Shown here piece after piece: positions 36,107 through 44,382 of a stretch of 64,000 nt of DNA (position 1 is the stretch's first letter; the number at the start of each line of letters is the position of its first letter). The stretch spans positions 122,140 through 186,139 of the forward strand of contig NZ_SMFP01000010.1 of assembly GCF_004348975.1 (NCBI RefSeq), given 5' to 3'. This DNA is from Antarcticimicrobium sediminis. GTDB taxonomy: Bacteria; Pseudomonadota; Alphaproteobacteria; Rhodobacterales; Rhodobacteraceae. The notes below the pieces were generated by a model. It ran no database searches and was not told the origin of the DNA. It was given only the letters and a program-made list of their open reading frames with translations. The position numbers and the translations under genes are program-made.

Positions 36107-36145
36107 ACCGGACGCGGCGATCCTCGTATCGCGGCGTCCGGTTTT
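36107..36145 (+). terminator. Rho-independent terminator after the SDR gene
   Basis: ACCGGACGC (36107-36115) pairs with GCGTCCGGT (36134-36142), inner bases GCGAT/ATCGC extend the stem, and TTTT follows at 36142-36145. It ends the nine-gene plus-strand cluster. Confidence 0.8.
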
Positions 36146-36261
36146 CGGCGACCGAGAGATCGGGCCAGAAGCCCCGGACGCCGGCTATGCCAAAGCTGCA
36201 AATCGGCGTTTGGGCGTGTGTCCGGTTTGCTCCGGGCGCAAGATCGAAATCAGCGCCCGCT

Positions 36262-36317
36262 GTCCAAATCCTGTAGTCTAAATCCTGTGGTTCAAACCCC
36301 GTCGTTCAAATCCCGGC
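36262..36317 (+). repeat. Four degenerate 14-bp tandem repeats
   Basis: Four units in a row read GTCCAAATCCTGTA, GTCTAAATCCTGTG, GTTCAAACCCCGTC and GTTCAAATCCCGGC. The units resemble the T-arm of a tRNA (GTTCAAATCC), but no tRNA fold is present around them. They sit in the 290-base gap (36072-36361) between the convergent SDR and hydroxyacid dehydrogenase genes, which otherwise holds only the terminator and no gene. Confidence 0.7.
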
Positions 36318-36361
36318 GCAGGGTCTGCGGGGGACCCCGCGCCCTGCCACCGCAAGAGCAG

Positions 36362-37348
36362 CTAGAGCATCGACGGAACCACCTGATCGGGCGGACGGTG
36401 GCCATCCTCGAAGGTCTTGATGTTGATGATCACCTTCTCGCCCATCTCGATCCGCCCTTCGATCGTGGCCGAGCCCATATGCGGCAACAGCACCACGTTC
36501 GGCAGTTCGCGCAGGCGCGGATTGACCTCGGCGCCCCGTTCATAGACGTCAAGCCCGGCTCCGGCGATATCGCCCGTGCGGATCATCCGGGTGAGAGCGT
36601 TTTCGTCGATCACCTCGCCGCGCGAGGTGTTCACGATCACGGCGCTGGGCTTCATCAGCTTGAGCCGCCGGGCGTTCATAAGGTGAAAGGTGCTGGGCGT
36701 CGAAGGGCAGTTGATGGAAATCACGTCCATCCGCGCCGCCATCTGATCGAGACTGTCCCAATAGGTAGCCTGATAGGCCTCTTCGATTTCGGGGCGCAGG
36801 CGGCGGCGGTTGTGATAATGCACCTGCATACCAAAGGCGGCGGCGCGTTTGGCCACGGCCTGACCGATCCGGCCCATGCCGAGAATGCCCAGCCGCCGCC
36901 CGCCGATCCGCCCGCCCAGCATCGCGGTGGGGGCCCAGCCGGTCCAGTCGCCACGTTGCATCATCGCCAGCCCTTCGGGCATGCGGCGGGTGACGGCCAG
37001 AATCAGGGCAATGGTCATGTCGGCGGTGTCGTCGGTCACGACGCCGGGCGTGTTCGAGACCAGAATACCGCGTTGGCGTGCGGTGGCGACATCGATATGG
37101 TCCACTCCGGCCCCGAAATTCGCAATCAGCTTGAGCTTGTCACTGGCCTGCGCGATCAGCCCGGCGTCGATCGCGTCGGTCAGGGTGGGGACCAGAACAT
37201 CGGCGGTTTTCACCGCCTCGATCAGCTCGGTCCGGGTCATTGGCGTGTCTTCTTCGCGCAGACGCACGTCAAACAGTTCGCTCAGCCGGGTTTCGACCGC
37301 TTCCGGCAACCGTCGCGTCACAACAACACTCAGTCGTTCTCTTGGCAC
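36362..37348 (-). CDS. D-2-hydroxyacid dehydrogenase (glyoxylate/hydroxypyruvate reductase type)
   Basis: A 328-residue dehydrogenase. Motifs are LIANFGAGVDHIDVATARQRG, the nucleotide site LGILGMGRIGQAVAKRA, the arginine in VIVNTSRGEVIDENAL, and the catalytic histidine in VVLLPHMGSATIEGR. After the Rossmann loop the sequence is HYHNRRRL, which favours NADP. The start is a GTG with GGAGGAG in front. It is convergent to the ketone cluster and shows no operon partner. Substrate could be glyoxylate, hydroxypyruvate or a related acid. Confidence 0.88.
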   Translation of the reverse strand: MPRERLSVVVTRRLPEAVETRLSELFDVRLREEDTPMTRTELIEAVKTADVLVPTLTDAIDAGLIAQASDKLKLIANFGAGVDHIDVATARQRGILVSNTPGVVTDDTADMTIALILAVTRRMPEGLAMMQRGDWTGWAPTAMLGGRIGGRRLGILGMGRIGQAVAKRAAAFGMQVHYHNRRRLRPEIEEAYQATYWDSLDQMAARMDVISINCPSTPSTFHLMNARRLKLMKPSAVIVNTSRGEVIDENALTRMIRTGDIAGAGLDVYERGAEVNPRLRELPNVVLLPHMGSATIEGRIEMGEKVIINIKTFEDGHRPPDQVVPSML

Positions 37349-37453
37349 TTATGCTCCTCCAACGCTTTTCAAAACCGCCCGCGTCGTGGCATCGTGGCGC
37401 AGGACGGGCCGGGGCACAAGAACCCCATGCGCAAATGACGCAGGCTTTTCGTC

Positions 37454-38005
37454 ATGAGGCACATTGTGAATGCGGGCGGACTGTCAGTGAATGTTTCGAT
37501 CGGACTGAAACGCGCCGCCGTCGCGGCGGTTGCAATTGTCGTTCTGGCCTGTGCCGGACAGGCGCAGCAAACCGGCGATCGCGGGGCGGTGACCAACCTG
37601 CCGTTGCCGCGCTTTGTCTCGCTGAAGACGAGCGAGGGCAATGTGCGCCGTGGCCCGTCGCTGACCCACCGGATCGACTGGGTGTTCAAGCGCCGGGACA
37701 TGCCGCTGCAGATCACGGCTGAACATGGCCACTGGCGCCGGGTGCAGGACCGCGACGGTGCGGGCGGCTGGGTGCACTATGCGTTGCTGTCCGGGGTGCG
37801 CACGGTGCTGGTGGAGCAGGACATGCTGCCGGTGCGGTCACGTCCCGACAGCGCGGCCCCGGTGGCCGCCCGGTTCGAGTTGGGCGTGGTCGCCCGTCTT
37901 GGAAAATGCACGCTCGACTGGTGTCGCATATCGGCTGGCGGATATCGGGGCTGGGCGCAGAAAACGGGCCTTTGGGGGATCACCTCGGACGAGATCCGGG
38001 ATTGA
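37454..38005 (+). CDS. Exported SH3-domain protein
   Basis: A 183-residue protein with a signal peptide (LKRAAVAAVAIVVLACAGQAQQ) and two bacterial SH3-like repeats. The first is FVSLKTSEGNVRRGPSLTHR with WVHYALLSG; the second starts VEQDMLPVRSRPDSAAPVAAR and ends GWAQKTGLWG. It matches the alphaproteobacterial SH3 family of periplasmic proteins of unknown function. The start may be the ATG at 37454 or a GTG at 37487, which would give a more usual signal peptide. A terminator follows. Confidence 0.82.
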   Translation: MRHIVNAGGLSVNVSIGLKRAAVAAVAIVVLACAGQAQQTGDRGAVTNLPLPRFVSLKTSEGNVRRGPSLTHRIDWVFKRRDMPLQITAEHGHWRRVQDRDGAGGWVHYALLSGVRTVLVEQDMLPVRSRPDSAAPVAARFELGVVARLGKCTLDWCRISAGGYRGWAQKTGLWGITSDEIRD

Positions 38006-38053
38006 TCCAGAGCCCGCGTCGCGCGTCACACGAGGCCGTGATCCATGCAGCCC

Positions 38054-38082
38054 ATGCGGCGAATATTTTTACCGCATTTTTT
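38054..38082 (+). terminator. Rho-independent terminator after the SH3 gene
   Basis: ATGCGG (38054-38059) pairs with CCGCAT (38072-38077) around an AT-rich loop, followed by a run of six T (38077-38082). Confidence 0.75.
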
Positions 38083-38135
38083 GCCAAATGGCTCTTGAAC
38101 AGCCCGAACAAGCCGAGTAGGAAGCCACACATCGT

Positions 38136-38210
38136 TGGGGTGTAGCCAAGTGGTAAGGCAACGCTTTTTGGTAGCGTGTACCGTAGGTTCGAATCCTACC
38201 ACCCCAGCCA
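38136..38210 (+). tRNA. tRNA-Gln (anticodon TTG)
   Basis: A full cloverleaf: acceptor TGGGGTG pairs with CACCCCA, the D-arm is GCCAAGTGGTAAGGC, the anticodon loop holds TTG within CTTTTTGGTAGC, the T-arm is GTAGGTTCGAATCCTAC, and a G discriminator with encoded CCA ends at 38210. The last 17 bases recur at 47946-47962, so the gene is the integration site of the element to its right and stays intact. Confidence 0.97.
38194..38210 (+). repeat. attL: 17-bp core in the tRNA-Gln 3' end
   Basis: TCCTACCACCCCAGCCA is identical to 47946-47962 and lies directly before a convergent tyrosine integrase. It is the left boundary of a 9.75-kb element. Confidence 0.9.
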
Positions 38211-38249
38211 ATGTTCCAGCCATGCGGCTGTTTTCATTCATGTTTCTGA

Positions 38250-39338
38250 TCACTTTGTCGAACCTTTCTTGTTGGGTTCGTCAATTTTTGAACCCTGTTC
38301 GTTCTGGATTAGCTTTTCAAACCCGTGATCTGCCAGCAGACCACGGCGCGCTTTGCCCGCGTAGACCTGCACCATCGTTGGCGACGTGTGGCCCGTCCAA
38401 GCCATGATTTCCCGCTCTGTCGCCCCGGCCTCTGCTAGCCGTGTGGCACAGGCTTTGCGCAAGCCGTGAGCTGCACAATTCGGCAACCCGGCATCATCGC
38501 ACCATTTGCGCATGGCCGTGCCTAGCCCGTTTGCCGTTCTCGACCGCCTGCCTCTGGTCTCCAGAAAGGTGAGCTTGTCTGTCGGCAGTTGGTCGATCAC
38601 CTTTCGCAATTCCGGGTGCACCGGAATATCAATCAGCACAGAGGACACACCCTCAGTCTTTTGGCGACGGTACTGCAAACGACCGCCTTTTAGGTTTTGC
38701 CATCCGAGCTTGACGACATCTGACCGAGCGCAGGCGGTGTAGAGCATCAGCGTGACCGCTGTGTGCGCCACGGAACCCGCCTTGTGATGCACAAAGAATT
38801 TTTGCAACTCATCCTCAGCCCATGTGTGGAAACCATGCGCGTTGGTTCGCATTTTTTTGATTGCAGAGGTTGGGTTTGCAGTTGTCCAACCGATGTCAAC
38901 CGAGTGGTTCAAAAGCATTTTAAGCATCCTCAGACGATTGTTCCGGGCAGATGGTCGATCAGTCAAAGGTTCCAACAGCTTGATCACGTGCTGCCGCTTC
39001 ATTTGGATCACGAGCCTATGGCCGTGATCCTCACGCAACCGCTCGATTTCCCGCCGATAGGTCAACTTGGTGCTGTCCTTGAGCGACACGAACTCAGGGC
39101 TCTTGTAATATGAAACCGCAAGCGCGTTGACCGTTCCACGCTTTGTCGCGGGTGAGCCGATCTCCTGCGATTGGAAGCCGCTCAAGGCTCTTTCGTAGTT
39201 CTGGCGGAATTCGCTCGATCCGTACTCACCGTGAATTTCAGTGGAGAACCCCTTCTTGCGGAACCGATAGCGGCGTTTCCGATGCCGATCAAAGTATGCG
39301 GTGATGCCAGGAAATTCCCGTTTGATCCGGCGAGCCAT
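38250..39338 (-). CDS. int: Tyrosine integrase of the satellite element
   Basis: A 362-residue phage-type integrase. The N-terminal arm-binding and core-binding parts are followed by the catalytic domain with all key residues: arginine in YTACARSDVVKLGW, H-x-x-R in CAAHGLRKACATRL, histidine in MAWTGHTSPTMVQ, tyrosine in VQVYAGKA. It faces the tRNA and ends 40 bases from it. The ATG at 39338 (MARRIKREFPG) overlaps the stop of the AlpA-like gene, so the two are coupled. A GC-similar 5-codon extension was not used. Confidence 0.94.
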   Translation of the reverse strand: MARRIKREFPGITAYFDRHRKRRYRFRKKGFSTEIHGEYGSSEFRQNYERALSGFQSQEIGSPATKRGTVNALAVSYYKSPEFVSLKDSTKLTYRREIERLREDHGHRLVIQMKRQHVIKLLEPLTDRPSARNNRLRMLKMLLNHSVDIGWTTANPTSAIKKMRTNAHGFHTWAEDELQKFFVHHKAGSVAHTAVTLMLYTACARSDVVKLGWQNLKGGRLQYRRQKTEGVSSVLIDIPVHPELRKVIDQLPTDKLTFLETRGRRSRTANGLGTAMRKWCDDAGLPNCAAHGLRKACATRLAEAGATEREIMAWTGHTSPTMVQVYAGKARRGLLADHGFEKLIQNEQGSKIDEPNKKGSTK

Positions 39339-39574
39339 CAGAGATCGCCCCAAGTGTCTTCCTCGTCCTGCGATGGCAGTGCCGCTGCGCAGGTGTAAAG
39401 CTCAGTCACCAACCAAAGGCGGCGAGAGCCAACACAACGCGGTTTCGGCATCGCACCAGCCTCTACCAACTCCGAAAACTTGCCGGGCGACAGATTGAGC
39501 ATGGCGGCGGCGCTGGGCTTGCTGACACAGATCGCGGGAATACTGGATTGAATTGCAGTGTTTGACATGTTCAT
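39338..39574 (-). CDS. AlpA-like excision/activation protein
   Basis: A 78-residue small helix-turn-helix protein: CVSKPSAAAMLNLSPGKFSELVEAG followed by the wing MPKPRCVGSRRLWLVTEL. This is the AlpA/excisionase pattern used by phage satellites to control excision. Two starts are possible (39574 MNMSNT or 39568 MSNT); the second has GGGA at a better distance. It overlaps the integrase gene downstream. Confidence 0.75.
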   Translation of the reverse strand: MNMSNTAIQSSIPAICVSKPSAAAMLNLSPGKFSELVEAGAMPKPRCVGSRRLWLVTELYTCAAALPSQDEEDTWGDL

Positions 39575-39732
39575 TTCCCGGTGGGTGCGTCCCGGTGCGG
39601 AAAAGGAAAAAACCTCACCGGGACCGTCAAGGATGCTGGCATATCGACAACCAGACATCCCGCTACATGTGGAAACAGGCACAACCCCCCGCCACACGAT
39701 TAAGTACGGGCGCGGTGTGCCGCGCCCTCAGC

Positions 39733-41727
39733 TTAGGCAGAAGGGCTCATGTACCAGCCGCGATGGTCAGTGAAACCCGCGCCGAAATCCATACGAACCT
39801 TGTATTCAACACCGTCCACCTCAAAGCCTTCGCGCGTGAAAAGCTGAGGCCCCGTCACACCGTCCAAATAGGCGTGCTGCAAGCCATCAGGGGCACCGGG
39901 GGCCGCGCACAAGTACCAAGCGGTTGCGCTGGTGAAGCGCGGCTCAACAAGCAGTTTCAGCTTGCCTGCAAACGGGTTTGCATTCGCCACCTCGCTGGCA
40001 GCGATCTCGGTTAGGACTTGCTCTGCAAGCGTTTCCAGTTCGGGCGGCACCACAAGGAATGCCGGGACCACATTGATAGAATCGCCTGCGAGGCCCGTCT
40101 GGCGACGCATCGCGACCCGTGCGGTGCCCAGACTTGCGACCGACAGCGTTGCCGACGCTTGCGCGAGGTTCCCATGATCGGCGTGGAAAAGCGTCTTGCC
40201 GTCCGAGAGCTTAGGCCCCAGTCCCGTGCTTTCTTCCAGCAGCCCGGCGAACAGTTTCGCCTCGGTATTGGCGGCACCTTGACCCAGAAGCGGGAACATG
40301 TTCGAGAACACGTCGAGATCATCATTGACGATGGCCTGTCGGGTGATCCCAAATATTTTGCCATAGGTCTTCACGGCAAAGGTTTCATCACCTTCCTCAA
40401 CCGTCCCGGACCTGAATTCGCCATGCTCGTTGACTTCCTCAAGATCGGGGCCCGCTGACACCTTGACGGAGTGCAGAGACCGGAAATTTGAGGCCGCGAT
40501 TTCCCGGCTAGTTTGCTTGATAGCCGACTGCGCCGCCTCATAGGCATTCGACAGGGACATATTGCCCACGTCACGCAGGATGCTGGGGAAGTCGCTGGTG
40601 CCATGCAGCGCCATTTCCACCCGCGAGGCGACAGAGGCCATTGCGGTGCTCTTACCATTTTGCTGCAAGCAAATGTCGGCGATCTCGGAAAGAGACGCGC
40701 CTGCGAATTCGCGGCCCATCGTCGGTTGATGTGCGCGGTTCACACGCGAATAGATGCCATCAACAATTTTGCTGTTGAGCGCGTCACCGCTTTCCCAAGA
40801 GTGGCCAACTGAAACTCCGCAAGAGCGAGCTTCATCGGACGACCGGCGAGTTACGGGGCTTTGTGCAGCAAGCTCGCTCAATACGAACGCTTGAGCTGCT
40901 TCAAAAGTAACTCCTTCGTCAATCCAACCTTCCAGCCGGGTTGTGGATCCAACGCGTTGTGCAAGGGGCTGCATTGCCAAGTTGGTGAGGGCGGTCACAC
41001 GTTTGAGCTCTTTGCGAGGATCGCTGCGATCCGCTGCGCTCATGACCGGTGCGAGGCTAGCCGGAGCAACCTTGGGTTCGGAAATGTCGGCTTGGACTGT
41101 CGATTGATTTGCCATTATCGGTGCCTTTGAAAAATCGTTGATCCAATCGTTCTGAACGGACATGTGGATCAGGTTTGAAGGGGAGTGGGCATAAGCCCGA
41201 TAGTCAAATTCCGCCGGGGGCGCTTGTTTGCCATCGGCGGGGGCAGCATCCGCGAAGCCTGCCGCGACAGCTTCTTCCGGCGTGAACCAGCTTTCAGCGG
41301 CCATAATTTTCTGGATTTCGCTGATCGGTTTACCTGACCGCTGCGCATAGATTTGCGCCACTGCATCGCAAATCTTGTCCAGACTTTCCGCGACCCGCCG
41401 GTGCTCTTCGCTGGTGCCGCGATAGCTGGTGATGTCCTGAGAAGGATCGTGGATCATAAGAACTGATCCGGCAGACATTTCAATCCGATCACCAGCCATC
41501 ATGATCACGGAAGCCGCGCTTGCCGCGATACCTTGAACGGTGATCGTCTTGTGACCTCGATAGCCAGACAGAACTGAGTGGATCGCAGTTCCGTCAAACG
41601 CAATACCGCCGCCAGAGTTCAAGCGGATACGGACGGGGCCGGAAATGAGGGCCAGAGCGTCCGATACGGTCTCGGCATCAAAGTCGATGCCAACAATGCC
41701 ATTGAGGGCCAATTCATGGGCCATCAC
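39733..41727 (-). CDS. ClpP-type prohead protease fused to major capsid protein
   Basis: A 664-residue two-domain protein. Residues 1-170 are a ClpP-like serine protease: IRLNSGGGIAFDGTAIHSVL, the nucleophile region IAASAASVIMMAGDRIEM, and the histidine in SVLMIHDPS. A linker (about 200-260) precedes a Mu-type (gpT-like) major head protein, seen in MGREFAGASLSEIADICLQ, FAVKTYGKIFGITRQAIVNDD, GLGPKLSDGKTLFHADHGNL and NVVPAFLVVPPELETLAEQ. Protease-capsid fusions self-process during head assembly in related phages. The gene overlaps the upstream 205-residue gene. It is the only structural gene in the element. Confidence 0.88.
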   Translation of the reverse strand: MMAHELALNGIVGIDFDAETVSDALALISGPVRIRLNSGGGIAFDGTAIHSVLSGYRGHKTITVQGIAASAASVIMMAGDRIEMSAGSVLMIHDPSQDITSYRGTSEEHRRVAESLDKICDAVAQIYAQRSGKPISEIQKIMAAESWFTPEEAVAAGFADAAPADGKQAPPAEFDYRAYAHSPSNLIHMSVQNDWINDFSKAPIMANQSTVQADISEPKVAPASLAPVMSAADRSDPRKELKRVTALTNLAMQPLAQRVGSTTRLEGWIDEGVTFEAAQAFVLSELAAQSPVTRRSSDEARSCGVSVGHSWESGDALNSKIVDGIYSRVNRAHQPTMGREFAGASLSEIADICLQQNGKSTAMASVASRVEMALHGTSDFPSILRDVGNMSLSNAYEAAQSAIKQTSREIAASNFRSLHSVKVSAGPDLEEVNEHGEFRSGTVEEGDETFAVKTYGKIFGITRQAIVNDDLDVFSNMFPLLGQGAANTEAKLFAGLLEESTGLGPKLSDGKTLFHADHGNLAQASATLSVASLGTARVAMRRQTGLAGDSINVVPAFLVVPPELETLAEQVLTEIAASEVANANPFAGKLKLLVEPRFTSATAWYLCAAPGAPDGLQHAYLDGVTGPQLFTREGFEVDGVEYKVRMDFGAGFTDHRGWYMSPSA

Positions 41728-42341
41728 AGAAAACCAGCCGGTGCCCGATACGGCCCCTTATCTTTGGCTTCGACCATGCCCAGAACATCTGCCTTATTCC
41801 TAACCTCGCGGACAGATTTCGAAAGGTTGTAGATGTGTAGCGACATGGTTTGGCGCTCATCCTCAACTTGGCTGGCATTCTGCATTGCGATGAACTGATC
41901 AATGTCGCTTCGTGTGCCCGCCCAGTGTTTGACTTCGAAGTACTGCCCGTCTTTGGGATCAAGTCTTGGGTCTGAGAAGTGGTTCGCCGTGAAGACTTCT
42001 CGCGCGATCCACAAATCATCGCCCGCATGATCCAAGAAATTTGGTGTCTTGTGATCGACCTTCGAAATGCCACGAGGAATGTGTCCAAAGCTTCCGACTG
42101 CGCGAGCAAATGCACGGGCGTCTTTTCCAACCATGCCAGAGCGAACCAAATCCAAGTACACCTTAAACAGAACCGCATCGGCAAGCGTGTATGGCCCGTG
42201 CTGGACGAAAGTACTTACTTTGCCATCGGAATTTGCCGAGTACCCGACCTTCGGTTTGAATGGCAGCAGCTCCCGACGCTTAGCACCGTCGAAGTCATTC
42301 TTGCTTCCCCCTGCCAGTTCGATGAGTTTTCCAAGTTTCAT
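41724..42341 (-). CDS. Uncharacterised 205-residue protein, first gene of the capsid operon
   Basis: I do not recognise this family. It opens MKLGKLIELAGGSKNDFDGA and contains a possible DNA-binding or regulatory stretch, GPYTLADAVLFKVYLDLVRSGMVG, similar in layout to the MerR-like helices of small phage regulators. The C-terminal half holds WAGTRSDIDQFIAMQNASQ and a helix LHIYNLSKSVREVRNKADVL. AAAGGA stands 8 bases before the ATG. It is transcribed from the strong, operator-covered promoter at 42370-42398 and is coupled to the capsid fusion by overlap. Confidence 0.7.
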   Translation of the reverse strand: MKLGKLIELAGGSKNDFDGAKRRELLPFKPKVGYSANSDGKVSTFVQHGPYTLADAVLFKVYLDLVRSGMVGKDARAFARAVGSFGHIPRGISKVDHKTPNFLDHAGDDLWIAREVFTANHFSDPRLDPKDGQYFEVKHWAGTRSDIDQFIAMQNASQVEDERQTMSLHIYNLSKSVREVRNKADVLGMVEAKDKGPYRAPAGFL

Positions 42342-42363
42342 ATCTCTATCCTTTCACGAATAA

Positions 42364-42420
42364 TATTCGCAATATACGCGAATAAAGTTCGCACGTCAAG
42401 AGATTCGCGAACTTTGTTCG
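42364..42420 (-). promoter_or_regulatory. Promoter of the capsid-alpA-int operon covered by three operators
   Basis: On the minus strand, TTGACG (42398-42393), 17 bases, TATATT (42375-42370). Two identical-format inverted repeats, GCGAA-N5-TTCGC, lie at 42377-42391 (exactly in the spacer) and 42406-42420 (upstream of -35), 29 bp apart. A third, ATTCGC-N7-GCGAAT (42364-42382), covers the -10. This is the layout of a tightly repressed phage-type promoter. Confidence 0.8.
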
Positions 42421-42659
42421 CATTCTTGTTTGCTAGGGCGCAAACGCTGAAATCTGCCGCAGTTGCAAGGCGAACCTATAGCGCCTTTGGTGACTTCGCC
42501 GGTTAGAACGACAACCTCCCTCGCAGCGAGTTGCAGTGCAGTACGTCCTCCATGCGTTACCTCGCCCTCTGGGGCGTACAGGGCCAGCTCCACAAGGTTA
42601 GCAAGGGTCTTGAGGCGCTCAGCTGGAGAGGTAAGTGCCAAGTCAGGATGATGGGGCAT
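42396..42659 (-). CDS. Small hypothetical protein
   Basis: An 87-residue frame. The N-terminal half looks like a genuine helical protein, SPAERLKTLANLVELALYAP and GRTALQLAAREVVVLTGEV, while the C-terminal third is irregular and runs into the operator region. No family recognised. It lies between the two control regions and may be a small regulator. Moderate doubt remains that the full frame is translated. Confidence 0.45.
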   Translation of the reverse strand: MPHHPDLALTSPAERLKTLANLVELALYAPEGEVTHGGRTALQLAAREVVVLTGEVTKGAIGSPCNCGRFQRLRPSKQECEQSSRIS

Positions 42660-42685
42660 AACGATTTTCCTTAGTTCGTTGTTTG

Positions 42686-42715
42686 TTGTCGCAAACCTTA
42701 AAAGGTGATACCTTT
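42686..42715 (+). promoter_or_regulatory. Promoter and operator of the XRE repressor
   Basis: TTGTCG (42686-42691), 17 bases, TACCTT (42709-42714). The palindrome AAAGGT-GAT-ACCTTT (42701-42715) covers the -10, suggesting autorepression. Confidence 0.5.
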
Positions 42716-42763
42716 AATTCATACTGATAGGATTAGATCAAAACGGTCCAAGATCAATAGGAA

Positions 42764-43024
42764 ATGATCAAAGTGAGCGAAAAATATCACCCAACGGGTA
42801 GGCAGATCGCTGCCGCTAGAACGCTGATAGGTATGTCGCAGCCTGAGCTCGCCGATGCTGCAAGCATCTCGGTGCCTACCCTTCGCCGGATGGAAGCTAG
42901 CCCCGGTGAGGCAACCGGGCTTGCGAACAACGTTTCAGCTGTTCAAGCGGCGCTAGAGGCGGCTGGCATTGAATTCATACGCCCAAACGGTGGAGGCGCC
43001 GGTGTTCGCCTCGTAGTCGAATAG
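42764..43024 (+). CDS. XRE-family helix-turn-helix repressor
   Basis: An 86-residue DNA-binding protein. The helix-turn-helix is GRQIAAARTLIGMSQPELADAASISVPTLRRMEA, and the C-terminal tail AALEAAGIEFIRPNGGGAGVR is common in small alphaproteobacterial XRE regulators. It faces away from the capsid-int operon, as a lysogeny-type master repressor would. Its targets could be the operators on either side. A suitable GGAAA precedes the ATG. Confidence 0.85.
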   Translation: MIKVSEKYHPTGRQIAAARTLIGMSQPELADAASISVPTLRRMEASPGEATGLANNVSAVQAALEAAGIEFIRPNGGGAGVRLVVE

Positions 43025-43139
43025 AACGTGCGCATTGGCCGCCTAGCGGCGGCGAGCGCATTCGGGAAATGGTGAAGATTTGAGATCTGGTGCGCTTGGA
43101 TGATAGCCTGCATCGCGGATTTCGGGCGGGCTTAGGCCC

Positions 43140-43450
43140 GCGGGTTGGGACTAACGGGGCATAATTGGGATTGGGCTGGGATTAGTAATCTCGGGAATTT
43201 TTGGTGATTACATAAGTATATCAAAAACTTAACAAAAAAATTGGGATCAAGGGACCATTGGGGTTAGTATTCTGGGCCTCTACATGTGAATAATTTGGTG
43301 TGTGTCCTTATTTCCCTATACGTATACGGGATTATTACTCCCATAGTCCCATTTGAAGAAGATCTGGGATAAAATCCAATAAGAACAAGGGCTTGACCTT
43401 GGGACTAGTGGAGCACACTAATCCCAAGCAAATCCCTTAGTCCCAAGTTG
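43140..43450. other. Candidate replication origin with TTGGGAYTAR iterons
   Basis: Five copies of TTGGGAYTAR or a one-mismatch version occur: 43145-43154, 43176-43185 and 43399-43408 in direct orientation, 43418-43427 and 43437-43446 inverted; shorter TTGGGAT/CTGGGAT copies lie at 43165, 43241 and 43365. Between them is an AT-rich tract (43203-43240) and a palindrome TATACGTATA (43317-43326) flanked by CCC/GGG. No gene is seen in 43025-43560. With a RepA-type ATPase in the same element, a plasmid-like origin is the best reading. Confidence 0.55.
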
Positions 43451-43863
43451 ATCCCGAATCGGATTGAACTATCGACAGGTAACCTTCCGAGTTCGCCGTG
43501 GAGGAAGTTGTTTGGGCTGTCGTGCAACGCACTGAACAACAACAACAATCTCAATAAGTAGGTATTATTTTACCCCACTTACGGAGGGGGCGTGGGGTGC
43601 GAATTACCCGCGTGGGCTCGGTGCCCCGGAAGGACCCAAGGCGAACGCGCGGATCAACGCGAAGTTTTCTCCCTCTAGCGCAGGCGAACACCAGCATCGG
43701 GCCACCTCGCTTGACCTGCTTTGCCAGATGCGAGCGCAGCGGGAATGGGGCGCGACAAATAGCCAAAACTCTCAAGCAAGGCATAGAGCGTCGGAAGGGC
43801 AGCGCGCCCTTTTTGGTGCAGTCAGTAGCGTTGACGGGGTGGGCATGTAGGACAAATCCAATA

Positions 43864-43946
43864 TGTCCCGCCATGTCTCGACTTGTCCCGGTGATAGTGG
43901 GATGGGACACGGGGGGAGGGACACCCCCCGTAGGGGGGTGCCCCCC
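43864..43946. repeat. Phased TGTCYCG repeats and alternating G6/C6 tracts
   Basis: TGTCCCG, TGTCTCG and TGTCCCG start at 43864, 43874 and 43884, exactly one helical turn apart. They are followed by G6 (43911-43916), C6 (43924-43929), G6 (43933-43938) and C6 (43941-43946), which can form competing hairpins. The wider gap 43025-44382 has no gene I can support; it holds this and the origin candidate. Confidence 0.55.
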
Positions 43947-44382
43947 TTGTCCTGTTCTACACCTCCTAAATCTGCATGTGTCTCAACTTTTAGCGTTTCA
44001 AGTTGTTGGCAGTCGCCACCGAATCTTTCGCGCCAGCAAGGCAGCAACCGCGAAATTTCCAGCGAACGACTTCTGACAGAACTGAAACAGTCTTTTTTGG
44101 TTATGCTTGCGCTCAACATCCGGCCGACTGTCCTGCCTCAGAAACGGGAATGCCCTTGAGAGGCACGAAGGCGAGGTCTGAGGTGCCTCAAAGGTTTCTC
44201 GCGCCCCTTCGACCCCACCAGTCCACATAAGCTCTATAGGCGGAGCTTCTAGCGGCCCCTACACCTTGGACCTGATGAGAAACCGACACAAAAGAGCGTT
44301 GACAGCCCCCACGACAATAGAATCTAAGCACCATCAACGCTTTTCTTTCTGTTCCGCAGGGGGAAATGCAGCAGGAGGAACC

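Noticed and set aside
36262..36317. tRNA gene or CRISPR array
   Set aside because: The repeats are contiguous without spacers, and no cloverleaf can be formed around the T-arm-like units.
43551..44265. Several 100-160 codon frames on both strands
   Set aside because: They overlap each other, have no family signature or ribosome sites, and run through repeat and G6/C6 tracts; treated as non-coding.
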